A DNA stretch of 35,143 nt, from NCBI GenBank assembly GCA_021647945.1, contig JAKITT010000026.1, positions 1-35,143 on the forward strand. The letters are read 5' to 3'. Both the position numbers and the translations under genes were made by a program. A model generated the notes under the pieces. It was given only the letters and a program-made list of their open reading frames with translations, did not search any database and was not told where the DNA came from. Source of the stretch: Candidatus Polarisedimenticolaceae bacterium (GTDB lineage Bacteria; Pseudomonadota; Gammaproteobacteria; Chromatiales; Chromatiaceae). Every line of letters begins with the position of its first letter. The first letter of the stretch is position 1. Below are positions 24,987-34,131 of the stretch, in pieces.

Positions 24987-27900
24987 ATGGCTTTAGCCGC
25001 CTCCAACAATGATGGTGCACTACTAAAAAATTTAGTGCCACTGAATGCCCTGTCTGATGAACAGCTGGGGCCGTTGCTCACGCAGATCTCTATTACCAAG
25101 GTAAAGAAGGGTACCTCTATTTTTAAAGAGGGTGACTCTGAAAAGGAGAACGTCTATCTGCTGACGGGCAAAATTGCGTTAATTGCAGACGGCAAAGAGG
25201 TTGACACGATTGACTCTGGATCAGAGACCGCTCGTTACCCATTAGCCCATCAGTTTCCCCGTATCTTCACCGCCAAGGCGAAAACAGCCGTCACCTTTGT
25301 CCGTATTGATGGTCACTTACTGAGTGACCTTTTACTGCGTTCTCAATCAGAGAGTGCAGAGACTGAGGCCGATGATATGGATGGTGGTGACTGGATGAGC
25401 CAGTTGCTACTCTCCCCGGTCTTTCAGCGGATCCCGCCTGCCAATATGCAGCAGGTGATGATGCGTATGGAGGAAGTTAGCGTCTCTGCTGGCGATGTCA
25501 TCTTTCAGCAAGATGGTGAGGGTGACTACTACTATATGGTCAATCGTGGCCGTTGTGCGGTGACACGTCAGGCGAATAAGAGTGCGACCCCCATCAAACT
25601 GGTTGAAATTGGTGCAGGCCACAGCTTTGGAGAAGAGGCGCTGCTCTCACATCAGCCTCGTAGTTGTACCGTCACCATGCTGAGTGATGGGGTGCTTGTA
25701 CGTCTTGGTAAAGATGATTTTTTGAGTTTGGTCTGTGAGCCGCTCTCTCGTCCGCTCAGTTATGAGGATGCCGCGGATAAGATTAAAATGGGTGCATGCT
25801 GGCTCGATATTCGCCTACCCGAAGAGTATGAGAAAGAGTCGCTTAAAGAGGCGACCAACCTACCGACATTCTCATTACGATTTCAGTCGTTTGATCTCGC
25901 ATCTGATGTTGAATACATCACCTGTAGTGATACCCCAGCCTACGCAGCTTCAGCCGCCTTTCTTTTGATGGAAAAGGGGTATGTTACCTACCATCTTGAT
26001 GAAGATGTGAGAAAGGCGCTGGCAAAACAGAACTCCACCGTTGTTGATGCGGCACAGCTCGAAGAGAGCGATGAGGATGAATTAGAGTCCAATCTGGAGG
26101 AGGCCAAAGAGAACAAACAGCGCCTTAGACAGGAGCAGGTCAAACTGCGGCGGTTGGAAAAACTCTACCTGCAAACCAAAAAGAGTCTTGAAGCTGCCGA
26201 GCAAGAGAAGAAGGTGGCGGTCAAGGCTGAAGAGAGTGCGACCAAACAACTCCACCTTTTAGAGTCAAAATTAAACCAAAGCAAAAATCAGAATAGTGAA
26301 CTTGAGACGATAACGCATGCGCGCAATGACACGCTTGCAGAGCTTGAAGCGTTAACTGAAACAGTCAATGAGCTGCGCCATAGCCATCTGCTGAGTGAAG
26401 GCGAGTTGAAAGAGCAAATCACCTGTTTGCAGATTGAGCTGGATGATGTTGGTGAGGAGAATGAAAGCCAACTATCAGAGTTTGCTGAGAATCAAAAGGT
26501 GCTGGCAGATGCTCAGCAGCAGATAGAAAAAAGTGAAAAGCAGCTGACGGAGGCGCAGAAAGATTGGGATAAAGAGCGCAGCCAATTAGAGGGTGAGCAG
26601 AGCAAGCTGACTGAGAGCGTTAACCAGCTGAATGAGCAGTTGCAGCAGTCACAGTCGGGTGGTGAAGCGTCGGTGTTGAAATTGCAGCAGGAGATGGAGC
26701 AATTTCAGCAAAAACTAGCGGAATCCCAACAATCCAAAGAGTCACTAGAAGAGGAACATGCTGAGTTAATAAAGGATAGAGAGGCATTGGCGGCTGAAAA
26801 AGAGGAGCAGCTCCAACAGATTGAAGCGCTGCAACAGCAGCAGGAAGAGTCGGCTGAGGCAGGCAATGCGCAAGATGAGGAGAAGGAGCAACAACTAGAG
26901 CAGCTCAATGAGTTGACCGTTGAACTAAAAAGTTTGGCTGAGAAACATGAGCTTGAGATCGAAGAGCAGGTTCAGCAACAGAGTAAGTTAGAGGCTGAAA
27001 AAGAGGAACAACTTCAGCAGGTAGAGGAACTCTCTTTAGAACTAAACAGACTGCAGGAGAGCAGTAAGCTTGATGCTACTGAGCAGGCTAAGAAGCAAGA
27101 TGATTTAGAGGGTGAGAAAAAGGCGCAACTTAAACAGGTCGAACAGCTAGAGCAGCAGCTAGAAGAGGCTGCTACAGCAGGGGGTGCTCAGGATGAAGAG
27201 AGTGCACAGCAGCAAGAGAAGATTGAGGTGCTATCACTTGAGCTGAAGGAGCTGGCAGAGAAATATGAGTCCTCTGTTGCAGAGCAGTCTGAATTAGCCG
27301 CTGAGAAAGAGAAACAGCAGCAGCAGATTGGAACATTGGAGCAGCAGCTGGAAGAGGCTGTCACAGTAGAGGGTGCACAGGATGAAGAGAGTGCGCAGCA
27401 GCAAGAGAAGATTGAGGCGTTATCACTTGAGCTGAAAGAGCTGGTGGAGAAATATGAGTCCAATGTTGCAGAGCAGTCTGAATTAGCCGCTGAGAAAGAG
27501 AAACAACAGCAGCAGATTGGAACATTGGAGCAGCAGTTGGAAGAGGCTGTCACAGTAGGGGGTGCACAGGATGAAGAGAGTGCACAGCAGCAAGAGAAGA
27601 TTGAGGCGCTATCACTTGAGCTGAAAGAGTCGTTAGAGAAGCATAAGCTTGAAGGTGTAGAACAGGCTCAGCAGCTCAAACAGTTGCAGGATGAGTTAGA
27701 GCAGCAACAGAGTGAATTAGCGGCCGAAAAAGAGGCACAGAATCAGCAGGTTGAACAGCTTGAGCAGCAGCTCAGTCAGCTCTCAGAGGCGGGTGGTGAT
27801 CTTGATAAGGAGCGGGCAGAGCAAGAGGGGCAAATCACCACACTAAAACATGATCTGGATGAGGTGCGCGACAAACTAGAGGCTGCGGTAACGGCTCATC

Positions 27901-28907
27901 AGGATGAGCAGCGCGAGGCCCAAGCAGAGATCAAACAGTTACAGAGTGATGCTGAAGAGAGCCATGCCAGTTTAGCGCAACAGAAAACAGCATTAGAGGC
28001 TGATACCACCGCCCAGCTTGAACAGATTGAGGTGTTGCAGAAGCAGTTAAGTGAGGCCTCTGCTGCCGAGAGTGGTCTAGAGGAGAAGATAGGTGCTCAA
28101 CAAGCTGAACAGCTGACGAAGATTGAAACGCTGGAGGGGAAGCTAAAAGAGGCGGAGGATGAGCAGGATGAGTCGATGGCCGCTTTCCAAGAGACTATTG
28201 ATGAGTTGACGGTAAGAAAGGATGACTTTAAAGCCAAGCGAGACCAATTGCAGCTGCAATTGGAGCAGTTAACAGAGGAGCGTGACGGTCAGTCTAAAGT
28301 GATGCAGAAGTTGGCCTTGCAGCTGGATGCATCAAATAGTAAAGATGAGGCTGTAGAGGTGGAACGGGATGCTGCGCTGAAAGAGTTACAATTGTCGCAA
28401 GAGGAGGTTGAGCAGCTACGTACAGTGATGGAGCAGCATGTCGAACAGATAAAGCTTGCTCAATCGGGTGATCATCAAGAGAACGAAGTTACCGCCGCGC
28501 TGCAGTCCGAATTAGAGACGGTGCGGTTGCAGGCCTCTTTTGATATCAAGAAGCTTAGGTGTGAACTTGAGTTGGCCCAAAGCCAGCCGGTGGATGATCG
28601 CAATCCTGCCCAGGTTGCTATGGAGCAGCAAATGCGCCAAGAGCTGGATACCATACAGGAGGCGCTGAAGGATAAAGAGGTGCTTTTAAATGAGGCGGCG
28701 GGCAACATGCGCACAATGGAGGACTCTATTGAAGAGCGTGATGCCAATGCTGATCGACTCCAGTTAGAGATTGATCGCCTGCAAGAGATGCTAGATGGCA
28801 TGTTGCAGCAAGGTATCGAACCACTCTCAGAAGAGAGTGCCGATATGGAGAGTGGTAATGACTCTTCAATGCTTAAACGGATGTTTAAAGCCAAAAAGAA
28901 GAGTTAG
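24987..28907 (+). CDS. Giant protein: two cNMP-binding-like domains + rhodanese domain + ~900-residue coiled coil
   Basis: A 1306-residue protein. Residues about 15-115 form a first cyclic-nucleotide-binding-like domain with no recognisable phosphate-binding cassette. About 140-250 form a second with a good cassette, GHSFGEEALLSHQPRSCTV (Glu216, Arg225). About 255-345 are a rhodanese-like domain (WLDIRLPEEYEKESL, then ITCSDTPAYAAS with Cys313, but not the usual CxxGxRS loop). From about 360 to 1285 the sequence is Glu/Gln/Lys-rich heptad coiled coil with near-identical 63-residue repeats (726-788, 789-851 and a partial third). It ends in a basic tail, MLKRMFKAKKKS. No signal peptide or membrane helix is seen, so it should be cytoplasmic. 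ATG 24987 is preferred over TTG 24972, and neither has a strong Shine-Dalgarno. Short cNMP-rhodanese proteins are known. A scaffold or cytoskeleton-like role is only inference. Confidence 0.88.
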   Translation: MALAASNNDGALLKNLVPLNALSDEQLGPLLTQISITKVKKGTSIFKEGDSEKENVYLLTGKIALIADGKEVDTIDSGSETARYPLAHQFPRIFTAKAKTAVTFVRIDGHLLSDLLLRSQSESAETEADDMDGGDWMSQLLLSPVFQRIPPANMQQVMMRMEEVSVSAGDVIFQQDGEGDYYYMVNRGRCAVTRQANKSATPIKLVEIGAGHSFGEEALLSHQPRSCTVTMLSDGVLVRLGKDDFLSLVCEPLSRPLSYEDAADKIKMGACWLDIRLPEEYEKESLKEATNLPTFSLRFQSFDLASDVEYITCSDTPAYAASAAFLLMEKGYVTYHLDEDVRKALAKQNSTVVDAAQLEESDEDELESNLEEAKENKQRLRQEQVKLRRLEKLYLQTKKSLEAAEQEKKVAVKAEESATKQLHLLESKLNQSKNQNSELETITHARNDTLAELEALTETVNELRHSHLLSEGELKEQITCLQIELDDVGEENESQLSEFAENQKVLADAQQQIEKSEKQLTEAQKDWDKERSQLEGEQSKLTESVNQLNEQLQQSQSGGEASVLKLQQEMEQFQQKLAESQQSKESLEEEHAELIKDREALAAEKEEQLQQIEALQQQQEESAEAGNAQDEEKEQQLEQLNELTVELKSLAEKHELEIEEQVQQQSKLEAEKEEQLQQVEELSLELNRLQESSKLDATEQAKKQDDLEGEKKAQLKQVEQLEQQLEEAATAGGAQDEESAQQQEKIEVLSLELKELAEKYESSVAEQSELAAEKEKQQQQIGTLEQQLEEAVTVEGAQDEESAQQQEKIEALSLELKELVEKYESNVAEQSELAAEKEKQQQQIGTLEQQLEEAVTVGGAQDEESAQQQEKIEALSLELKESLEKHKLEGVEQAQQLKQLQDELEQQQSELAAEKEAQNQQVEQLEQQLSQLSEAGGDLDKERAEQEGQITTLKHDLDEVRDKLEAAVTAHQDEQREAQAEIKQLQSDAEESHASLAQQKTALEADTTAQLEQIEVLQKQLSEASAAESGLEEKIGAQQAEQLTKIETLEGKLKEAEDEQDESMAAFQETIDELTVRKDDFKAKRDQLQLQLEQLTEERDGQSKVMQKLALQLDASNSKDEAVEVERDAALKELQLSQEEVEQLRTVMEQHVEQIKLAQSGDHQENEVTAALQSELETVRLQASFDIKKLRCELELAQSQPVDDRNPAQVAMEQQMRQELDTIQEALKDKEVLLNEAAGNMRTMEDSIEERDANADRLQLEIDRLQEMLDGMLQQGIEPLSEESADMESGNDSSMLKRMFKAKKKS
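27162..27630 (+). repeat. 189-bp in-frame tandem repeats inside the coiled-coil gene
   Basis: Units begin at 27162, 27351 and 27540, each with GAAGAGGCTG, exactly 189 bases apart (63 codons, nine heptads). The third is partial and fades after about 27630. Units two and three are almost identical in DNA, implying recent duplication or gene conversion. Diverged relatives of the unit precede them from about 26800. Confidence 0.9.
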
Positions 28908-29167
28908 TTCCATCTCTGTTCTCCTGTTCTGCGCTTTAAATGTCTGCAAAACTCCCACCAACAGTGACGTTACCTGCCACATCTGTGGCAAATAGATGAT
29001 TTAGAACGATCATCACCCTACGGGTAGTGCAAAGAGCAAGCCGCTCAAACTATAATGCAAGAAGTGATCTACTGAGTGGCTGGTTGATAAACTAACTATT
29101 GATTGCCTCACCCTTGAAGTAGCCTCTTTGAAAAATAATAAATCGACTACAACTGACTGGAGATTGT
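28908..29167. promoter_or_regulatory. Intergenic leader of glmUS
   Basis: No gene is seen. A weak sigma70-like pair (TTGAAG at 29114-29119, TAATAA at 29136-29141, 16-base spacing) lies about 30 bases before the glmU start and is the best promoter candidate. GGAG sits five bases before the glmU ATG. No glmS-ribozyme-like element was recognised, consistent with gammaproteobacteria. Confidence 0.3.
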
Positions 29168-30541
29168 ATGAAGCTTGGTGTCGTTATTCTTGCCGCAGGT
29201 CAGGGAAGCCGGATGCGTTCAAACCGGCCCAAAGTGCTCCATGAGCTTGCGGGTAAATCATTGTTGGCGCATGTGGTTGATACCACTGAAGCGATTCACT
29301 CTGAACTGACAACGGTGGTCTATGGACATGGTGGCGAGCAGGTTAAAGCCGCACTTTCACAGCGCCAGTTGGCGTGGTGTGAACAGAAGGAGCAGCTGGG
29401 TACAGGGCATGCGGTGATGCAGGCCATTCCTAGCCTGGCAGATGTTGATAGTGTGTTGGTGCTTTATGGTGACGTGCCATTAATCGCCGCAGAGACCCTC
29501 AATAAACTGCTCAAAGCAGCAGAAGAGACGGCGTTGGCACTATTGACTGTGAAATTGGACAACCCGACGGGTTATGGTCGAATTATTCGAGATACGGCGG
29601 GCCGTGTTAGCAAAATTGTTGAGCAGAAAGATGCCAATGCCTCTGAGCTGGCGGTCAATGAGGTCAATACCGGTATTCTTGCGGTAAATAGAGCCGCTTT
29701 AGAGAGGTGGCTAGATCGCACAAACAACCACAATGCCCAAGAAGAGTACTATCTAACCGACATCATTGAGCTGGCCGTGAGTGATGGTGTTGATGTGGCA
29801 ACGGTGAGCCCAGCGAGTGAAGAGGAGGTGATGGGCGTTAATGATCGCGTTCAATTGGCGCACCTTGAACGCCATTATCAACGTGCTCAGGCCGACGCTA
29901 TCATGCGGGCCGGTGTCACATTGGCTGACCCCAGTCGCTTTGATCTGCGTGGCACACTCTCTACCGGCAGAGATGTTGTGATTGATATCAACGTGGTCAT
30001 TGAGGGGGATGTTGAACTGGGTGATTGCGTCACCATCGGCCCCAACTCGTTGCTGAAAAACAGTAAAATTGGTGCGAATACAGAGATTCTGGCCAATTGT
30101 GTCATTGATGAAGCAGAGGTCGGTGCCTCATCTGTGATTGGTCCTTTTGCACGCCTGCGGCCAGAGAGTCGATTGGCAGAAAAGACCAAAGTGGGCAACT
30201 TTGTTGAGATTAAAAAGTCAGACATCGGCGTGGGTAGCAAGGTCAACCACCTCAGCTATGTCGGTGATGCAACGGTTGGTAGCAATGTAAATATTGGTGC
30301 CGGTGTTATTACATGTAACTACGATGGTGCCAATAAATCTCGTACCATTATTGGTGATGACGTCTTTGTCGGCTCCGATAGCCAGCTGATTGCGCCGGTA
30401 GAGATTGGTGCAGGCAGCACCATTGGTGCCGGTTCAACTATTACAAGAAATACCCCGGCTAGTAAGCTCTCGCTGAGCAGAGCAAAACAGTTAACGATTG
30501 ATGGCTGGCAGCGCCCAGTAAAGAAATCAAAGGACAAATGA
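29168..30541 (+). CDS. glmU: Bifunctional GlmU (N-acetylglucosamine-1-phosphate uridyltransferase / glucosamine-1-phosphate acetyltransferase)
   Basis: The 457-residue enzyme makes UDP-GlcNAc for peptidoglycan and lipopolysaccharide. The N-terminal pyrophosphorylase domain (about 1-228) starts [20 protein letters not shown] and contains LYGDVPLI and NEVNTGILA. The C-terminal left-handed beta-helix (about 250-440) has hexapeptide repeats and the acetyltransferase signature [14 protein letters not shown] with [15 protein letters not shown]. The length matches the family. glmS starts one base after its stop, so the two form an operon supplying successive steps of the same pathway. Confidence 0.97.
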   Translation: MKLGVVILAAGQGSRMRSNRPKVLHELAGKSLLAHVVDTTEAIHSELTTVVYGHGGEQVKAALSQRQLAWCEQKEQLGTGHAVMQAIPSLADVDSVLVLYGDVPLIAAETLNKLLKAAEETALALLTVKLDNPTGYGRIIRDTAGRVSKIVEQKDANASELAVNEVNTGILAVNRAALERWLDRTNNHNAQEEYYLTDIIELAVSDGVDVATVSPASEEEVMGVNDRVQLAHLERHYQRAQADAIMRAGVTLADPSRFDLRGTLSTGRDVVIDINVVIEGDVELGDCVTIGPNSLLKNSKIGANTEILANCVIDEAEVGASSVIGPFARLRPESRLAEKTKVGNFVEIKKSDIGVGSKVNHLSYVGDATVGSNVNIGAGVITCNYDGANKSRTIIGDDVFVGSDSQLIAPVEIGAGSTIGAGSTITRNTPASKLSLSRAKQLTIDGWQRPVKKSKDK

Positions 30542-30542
30542 T

Positions 30543-32375
30543 ATGTGCGGAATTGTAGGGGCAGTAGCGCAACGTGATGTAGCAGCCATTCTGTTAGAGG
30601 GATTAAAGCGGCTTGAGTACCGGGGTTACGACTCGGCAGGCCTTGCCATACTCAATGCAGATCAACAGATCAGCAGACACCGAGCGCTTGGTAAAGTGGC
30701 TGAACTTGAAAAGAGCCTTGTTGAAGAGCCGCTGCCTGGCACCATTGGTATTGCCCACACACGCTGGGCGACCCATGGCGAACCGGCGGTAAGAAATGCC
30801 CATCCCCACATCTGCCAAGATCGGGTCTCCGTTGTTCACAATGGCATCATTGAGAATCACATGGAACTGCGGTCACAGCAGAAAGCGGCCGGTCACACCT
30901 TCACCTCAGATACCGATACAGAGGTGGTCGTTCACGCCGTGTTTGATCAGCTTGAAGCGGGTGAGACACTCTTTAATGCGGTAAGAAATGCGGTTAAAAC
31001 CTTTGATGGTGCCTACTCACTTGGAGTGATTCAGGCCAATGATCCAAACCGATTGATCGCTACCCGTCACGGCAGTCCGCTGGTGATTGGTATCGGTATT
31101 GGTGAGAACTTCATCGCATCAGATGTCTATGCACTATTGCCCGTTACGCAGCGTTTTATCTTCTTAGAAGAGGGGGATATTGCCGAATTGTCTCGTGAAG
31201 AGGTGAAGATATTTGATCTCAATGGCGAACCTGTTGAACGGCCAATCAAAGAGTCCACACTCTCTGCCGATGCCGTTGGGCGGGGTGGTTACCGCCACTA
31301 CATGCTGAAAGAGATCTATGAGCAGCCTCGCGCCATTGCCGATACCCTTGAAGGTAGAATTGGTAGCAACAGCGTGTTGCACAATGCACTTGGCATGCAG
31401 GCCGACACGCTATTAGAGAAGATTGAAGCGGTGCAGATCATCGCCTGTGGAACCAGTTATCATGCGGGCATGGTGGCGCGTTATTGGTTTGAATCACTCA
31501 CCGGCCTGCCCTGCAATATTGAAGTGGCCAGTGAATACCGCTACCGCAAACACTGCGTACCTAAAAACTGCCTATTCATCACCATCTCGCAATCGGGTGA
31601 GACGGCCGACACCCTCGCTGCACTGAAGTTGGCCAAAGAGCTGGGTTACACCACCACATTGGCCATCTGTAATACCCCTGAAAGCTCCTTGGTACGTGAA
31701 TCTGATCTGGTGCTGCTCACCCGTGCCGGTCCAGAGATTGGGGTCGCCTCAACCAAAGCCTTCACCACCCAGCTGACGGCGCTATTGCTGCTGGTCACTG
31801 TATTGGGTCGCTATAACGGCCTCTCAGAGAGTGCTGAAGAGCGCCGTGTTGAAGCGATGCGTTCACTGCCTGGTCGCATTGAAGATGTCCTGAAACTTGA
31901 TGAAGAGATTAAACAGCTGGCCCAACGTTTTGGTGATAAACAGCACGCCCTATTCCTCGGTCGGGGTGATCAATACCCCATCGCAATGGAAGGCGCGCTG
32001 AAGCTGAAAGAGATCTCATACATCCATGCCGAAGCCTATGCCGCTGGTGAGCTGAAACACGGCCCACTAGCGTTGATTGATGATGAGATGCCGGTGGTGG
32101 CAGTGGCACCAAACAACCAACTGTTAGAGAAGCTAAAGTCGAACCTGGAAGAGGTGCGGGCACGTGGTGGAGAGCTGATTGTATTTGCGGATGAGCGGGT
32201 CACCATCAGTGATGCAGAGGGTGTCACCGTAATCAAAGTGCCACATGTTGATGGTCTGATCGCCCCGATCATCTTTACCATCCCACTACAGCTGCTCTCC
32301 TACCATGTAGCCGTCCTCAAGGGCACCGATGTTGATCAGCCGAGAAACTTAGCTAAATCGGTGACCGTAGAATAG
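30543..32375 (+). CDS. glmS: Glutamine--fructose-6-phosphate aminotransferase GlmS
   Basis: The 610-residue enzyme makes glucosamine-6-phosphate from fructose-6-phosphate and glutamine. The N-terminal glutaminase domain begins [10 protein letters not shown], where Cys2 becomes the N-terminal nucleophile after Met removal, and includes [10 protein letters not shown]. Two SIS domains follow ([16 protein letters not shown] and [15 protein letters not shown]; then [20 protein letters not shown]). The end [13 protein letters not shown] is the typical C-terminal tail. AAGGA lies about nine bases before the ATG within the glmU end. The length is normal for the family. Confidence 0.98.
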   Translation: MCGIVGAVAQRDVAAILLEGLKRLEYRGYDSAGLAILNADQQISRHRALGKVAELEKSLVEEPLPGTIGIAHTRWATHGEPAVRNAHPHICQDRVSVVHNGIIENHMELRSQQKAAGHTFTSDTDTEVVVHAVFDQLEAGETLFNAVRNAVKTFDGAYSLGVIQANDPNRLIATRHGSPLVIGIGIGENFIASDVYALLPVTQRFIFLEEGDIAELSREEVKIFDLNGEPVERPIKESTLSADAVGRGGYRHYMLKEIYEQPRAIADTLEGRIGSNSVLHNALGMQADTLLEKIEAVQIIACGTSYHAGMVARYWFESLTGLPCNIEVASEYRYRKHCVPKNCLFITISQSGETADTLAALKLAKELGYTTTLAICNTPESSLVRESDLVLLTRAGPEIGVASTKAFTTQLTALLLLVTVLGRYNGLSESAEERRVEAMRSLPGRIEDVLKLDEEIKQLAQRFGDKQHALFLGRGDQYPIAMEGALKLKEISYIHAEAYAAGELKHGPLALIDDEMPVVAVAPNNQLLEKLKSNLEEVRARGGELIVFADERVTISDAEGVTVIKVPHVDGLIAPIIFTIPLQLLSYHVAVLKGTDVDQPRNLAKSVTVE

Positions 32376-32442
32376 CGAGTGAGCTAACCCACCTCTATAT
32401 TGCGGGTGAATTCAGTCTTTGGCCTTTGCATCGATATAAGAA

Positions 32443-32468
32443 CGGGAGTTAAAACTTCCGCTCTTTTT
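32443..32468 (+). terminator. Rho-independent terminator after glmUS
   Basis: The stem CGGGAG-TTAAAA-CTTCCG (32443-32460, one G-T pair) is followed by CTCTTTTT. It lies about 70 bases after the glmS stop in the right direction to end the glmUS transcript. Confidence 0.75.
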
Positions 32469-32522
32469 GCGTGAGATCCGGGAGTGTTGCCCTACATTCT
32501 CTGGATCACGTTTGCAGGTTCG

Positions 32523-32548
32523 GCTGGTCGCATAAATGCGACCCTACA
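32523..32548. repeat. REP-like palindrome with GTAGGG head (minus strand)
   Basis: The perfect palindrome GGTCGCATAAATGCGACC (32526-32543) is followed by CTAC, so the minus strand reads GTAGGGTCGCAT... This fits the GTAGGG-plus-hairpin plan seen elsewhere in the window. Confidence 0.65.
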
Positions 32549-32642
32549 CGAGCATAAAGTGTCTGGAGTGGAAAAAGGCTAATGAATCTCAATCTGTCTC
32601 ACCCAGAATTAATTGGGGTGGCCTAAATCAAGCGGGAGTTAA

Positions 32643-33080
32643 ATGATGTATATAAAAATAACCATCTGGCACAAGCTGATTCTTCTTTTTGCGGTGTGTT
32701 TTTTTTCGTCACAAGCGCTGGCCAATTGCAATGATACCTGTGTATTGGAGCGCAGCAACTGCCAACAGACCTCAACCCAACAGCAAAACAGCCGCTGCGA
32801 TGAACAATTCAGCGTTTGCACCCTGAGTTGCAACCGCCAAAAAACCATGAGTTGCGTCTACTTGGCCTTTAAAAACCATGAAGGAACGGCTGACAGGGAA
32901 AAAGAACTCAACAAAATCACGGATGGATTTGCGCGTGTTACAGATGAAAAAAGCCTGAACTTCGCCGGCCTGTGCCGCAGTAACAATATGAGATGCGAAT
33001 ATGTACTGGATTGGGACAGGAGCATGTACTCCTGTGGCGGAGTAAAGCGAGAACCTGCACGCGTTGCCTGCTGCCGTTAG
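32643..33080 (+). CDS. Secreted cysteine-rich protein of unknown function
   Basis: The 145-residue protein has a clear signal peptide (about 1-27, cleavage near QALA) and 12 cysteines in the mature part (29, 33, 40, 52, 59, 63, 71, 111, 118, 131, 143, 144). The first six have mirror-symmetric spacing, CX3CX6CX11CX6CX3C, as expected for a disulfide-stapled helical hairpin. GGGAG lies four bases before the ATG. I do not recognise the family. It should be periplasmic or exported and depend on oxidative folding. It lies alone among REP elements between glmS and a putative metal locus. No function is assigned. Confidence 0.8.
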   Translation: MMYIKITIWHKLILLFAVCFFSSQALANCNDTCVLERSNCQQTSTQQQNSRCDEQFSVCTLSCNRQKTMSCVYLAFKNHEGTADREKELNKITDGFARVTDEKSLNFAGLCRSNNMRCEYVLDWDRSMYSCGGVKREPARVACCR

Positions 33081-33164
33081 ATATCTTTTCAGGGGTAAGA
33101 AATTGGCTCAAGTGTTCTGACCCCTTGATCTAAATTATCAATTCAAATTGGACATACACCGTTA

Positions 33165-33197
33165 CCAGGTAGAGTGCGTGGTACGCACCCTACCTGG
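33165..33197. repeat. REP-like palindrome
   Basis: CCAGGTAGAGTGCG (33165-33178) pairs with CGCACCCTACCTGG (33184-33197) with one mismatch around a five-base loop, GTAGAG/CTACCC being the variable head. On the minus strand it reads GTAGGGTGCG..., matching the other REP-like units in the window. Confidence 0.7.
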
Positions 33198-33408
33198 CTT
33201 GTGAAATATAACCCCAATATGCTGCCCCCTTTTCTCATGTCAAATAGTCCCTTTCAGAAGAGAGGGTATGTGGGGCAGGCGCAAGAAAATAGAATTATCG
33301 TACGTTAAGCCCCGCCAACTGACCTAATGCCATGGAATTGAGTCACTCTTGGGGCTTGAATAACAGCTGATATCTATGTGCCAAGTCCAGACATTTAGAT
33401 TTTAAAGC

Positions 33409-33486
33409 GTAGGGTGGATTAGCGATAGCGTAATCCATCATGAGGGATTTATTCGGTGCAATGCGTTTCACTTATTGCCCCCTACG
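33409..33486. repeat. Inverted pair of REP-like palindromes (BIME-like)
   Basis: The first unit, GTAGGGTGGATTAGCGATAG, with its complement arm AATCC ends near 33441. The second (33455-33486) is inverted: GGTGCAAT pairs with ATTGCCCC and ends CTACG, so it reads GTAGGGGGCAAT on the minus strand. Two REP units head to head make a bacterial interspersed mosaic element. No RAYT transposase is in the window. Confidence 0.7.
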
Positions 33487-33583
33487 GCCCTGAGCTTTGT
33501 ACGTAATCAGGGGATCCCATGCTTACCAGAGAGAGTTGTCCCTGGCAGACATGGATTCATCCTATTTTGCCGGCTACGCTACT

Positions 33584-33928
33584 CTAATTCCCGGTGTGAT
33601 TTGTCCCGAGATATTTACCACCTAAGCTCAGGAATACATAGAGTGTCTGTTTCGAAGAATCACTAATACTAGCGTTATTAAAAGTAACCACCCATTCCAT
33701 ATTGCCACCAAATTTTTTCTTCTCGCTCTTCGTGGCCTTTATTGATTCCCAGCTTTTATCGACCTTGCCTCTTTCGATTAGTTGGGAAACATTTTTTGTC
33801 GCTCTCTCTTCGGCCTGGTTTTGAGTGATAGGTGGTTGGGAGTGGCCGTGATCATGCCCCGTACCGGCCATGGACACTAATGAAAAAAAGCTTAACGCCA
33901 GGCTAATAATGATTGCTTGAATACGCAT
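33584..33928 (-). CDS. DUF6488-like His-rich periplasmic protein
   Basis: The 114-residue protein has a signal peptide (about 1-21, cleavage after SMA), a mature N-terminus GTGHDHGHSQ that should bind metal ions, and a PepSY-like small domain with SWESIKATKSEKKKFGG, EWVVTFNN and LYVFLSLGGKYLGTNHTG. This resembles DUF6488 proteins. GGAG lies eight bases before the ATG. It is 17 bases downstream of the His-rich lipoprotein gene and probably the last gene of a three-gene operon. A periplasmic metal-handling role is inferred from the His motif and neighbours. The metal is unknown. Confidence 0.8.
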   Translation of the reverse strand: MRIQAIIISLALSFFSLVSMAGTGHDHGHSQPPITQNQAEERATKNVSQLIERGKVDKSWESIKATKSEKKKFGGNMEWVVTFNNASISDSSKQTLYVFLSLGGKYLGTNHTGN

Positions 33929-33945
33929 GTTGATATCTCCAGTAG

Positions 33946-34113
33946 TTAATCAATAGTGTTGTGGTGATTTGAATTTATTTCATCTGTTTCTTGATTCATA
34001 GATTCATGGGAATTCCCGTTATCATGGCTGTGCCCATGGTTGTCGCAGCCTGTTATAGCTACAATCAAGAGCAAACCCAGAGTAATGCTTAGTAACAATG
34101 TTTTAATGTGCAT
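33946..34113 (-). CDS. Small His-rich lipoprotein
   Basis: A 55-residue protein that I translated directly. The N-terminus MHIKTLLLSITLGLLLIVAI is a hydrophobic signal, followed by the lipobox ITGC (Cys23). The mature part is short, polar and His-rich (DNHGHSHDNGNSH, and a later HH), with six His in about 33 residues. It is probably a lipid-anchored periplasmic metal-binding peptide. It lies 18 bases after the HupE-like gene and 17 bases before the DUF6488-like gene. The motif resembles the HDHGH of that neighbour. AGGA lies about ten bases upstream of ATG. Confidence 0.8.
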   Translation of the reverse strand: MHIKTLLLSITLGLLLIVAITGCDNHGHSHDNGNSHESMNQETDEINSNHHNTID

Positions 34114-34131
34114 GGAATAAATATCCTGTAG

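Larger units (their letters stand above)
33081..33583. other. Repeat-bearing intergenic stretch without a gene
   Basis: No credible gene. It contains a hairpin AGGGGTAAGAA / TTCTGACCCCT (33091-33125), a REP-like palindrome at 33165-33197 and a REP pair at 33409-33486. Such clusters are typical of REP or BIME deposits. Short open frames here, including one near 33475-33666, lack start signals and run through the repeats. Confidence 0.6.

Noticed and set aside
27188-27553. Ser/Cys-rich minus-strand frame inside the coiled-coil gene
   Set aside because: It is the antisense of Glu/Gln codon repeats, a known artefact of repetitive coiled-coil DNA.
27162-27630. Repeats resembling a CRISPR array
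   Set aside because: The 189-bp units are contiguous, in frame and without spacers. They encode coiled-coil heptads.
28908-29167. A glmS-type ribozyme or riboswitch near glmUS
   Set aside because: I saw no glmS ribozyme core. glmS is preceded by only one base after glmU, leaving no room for a leader element.
33475-33666. A 63-codon plus-strand frame
   Set aside because: It begins within a REP palindrome and overlaps the 3' end of the DUF6488-like gene on the other strand. No start signals.
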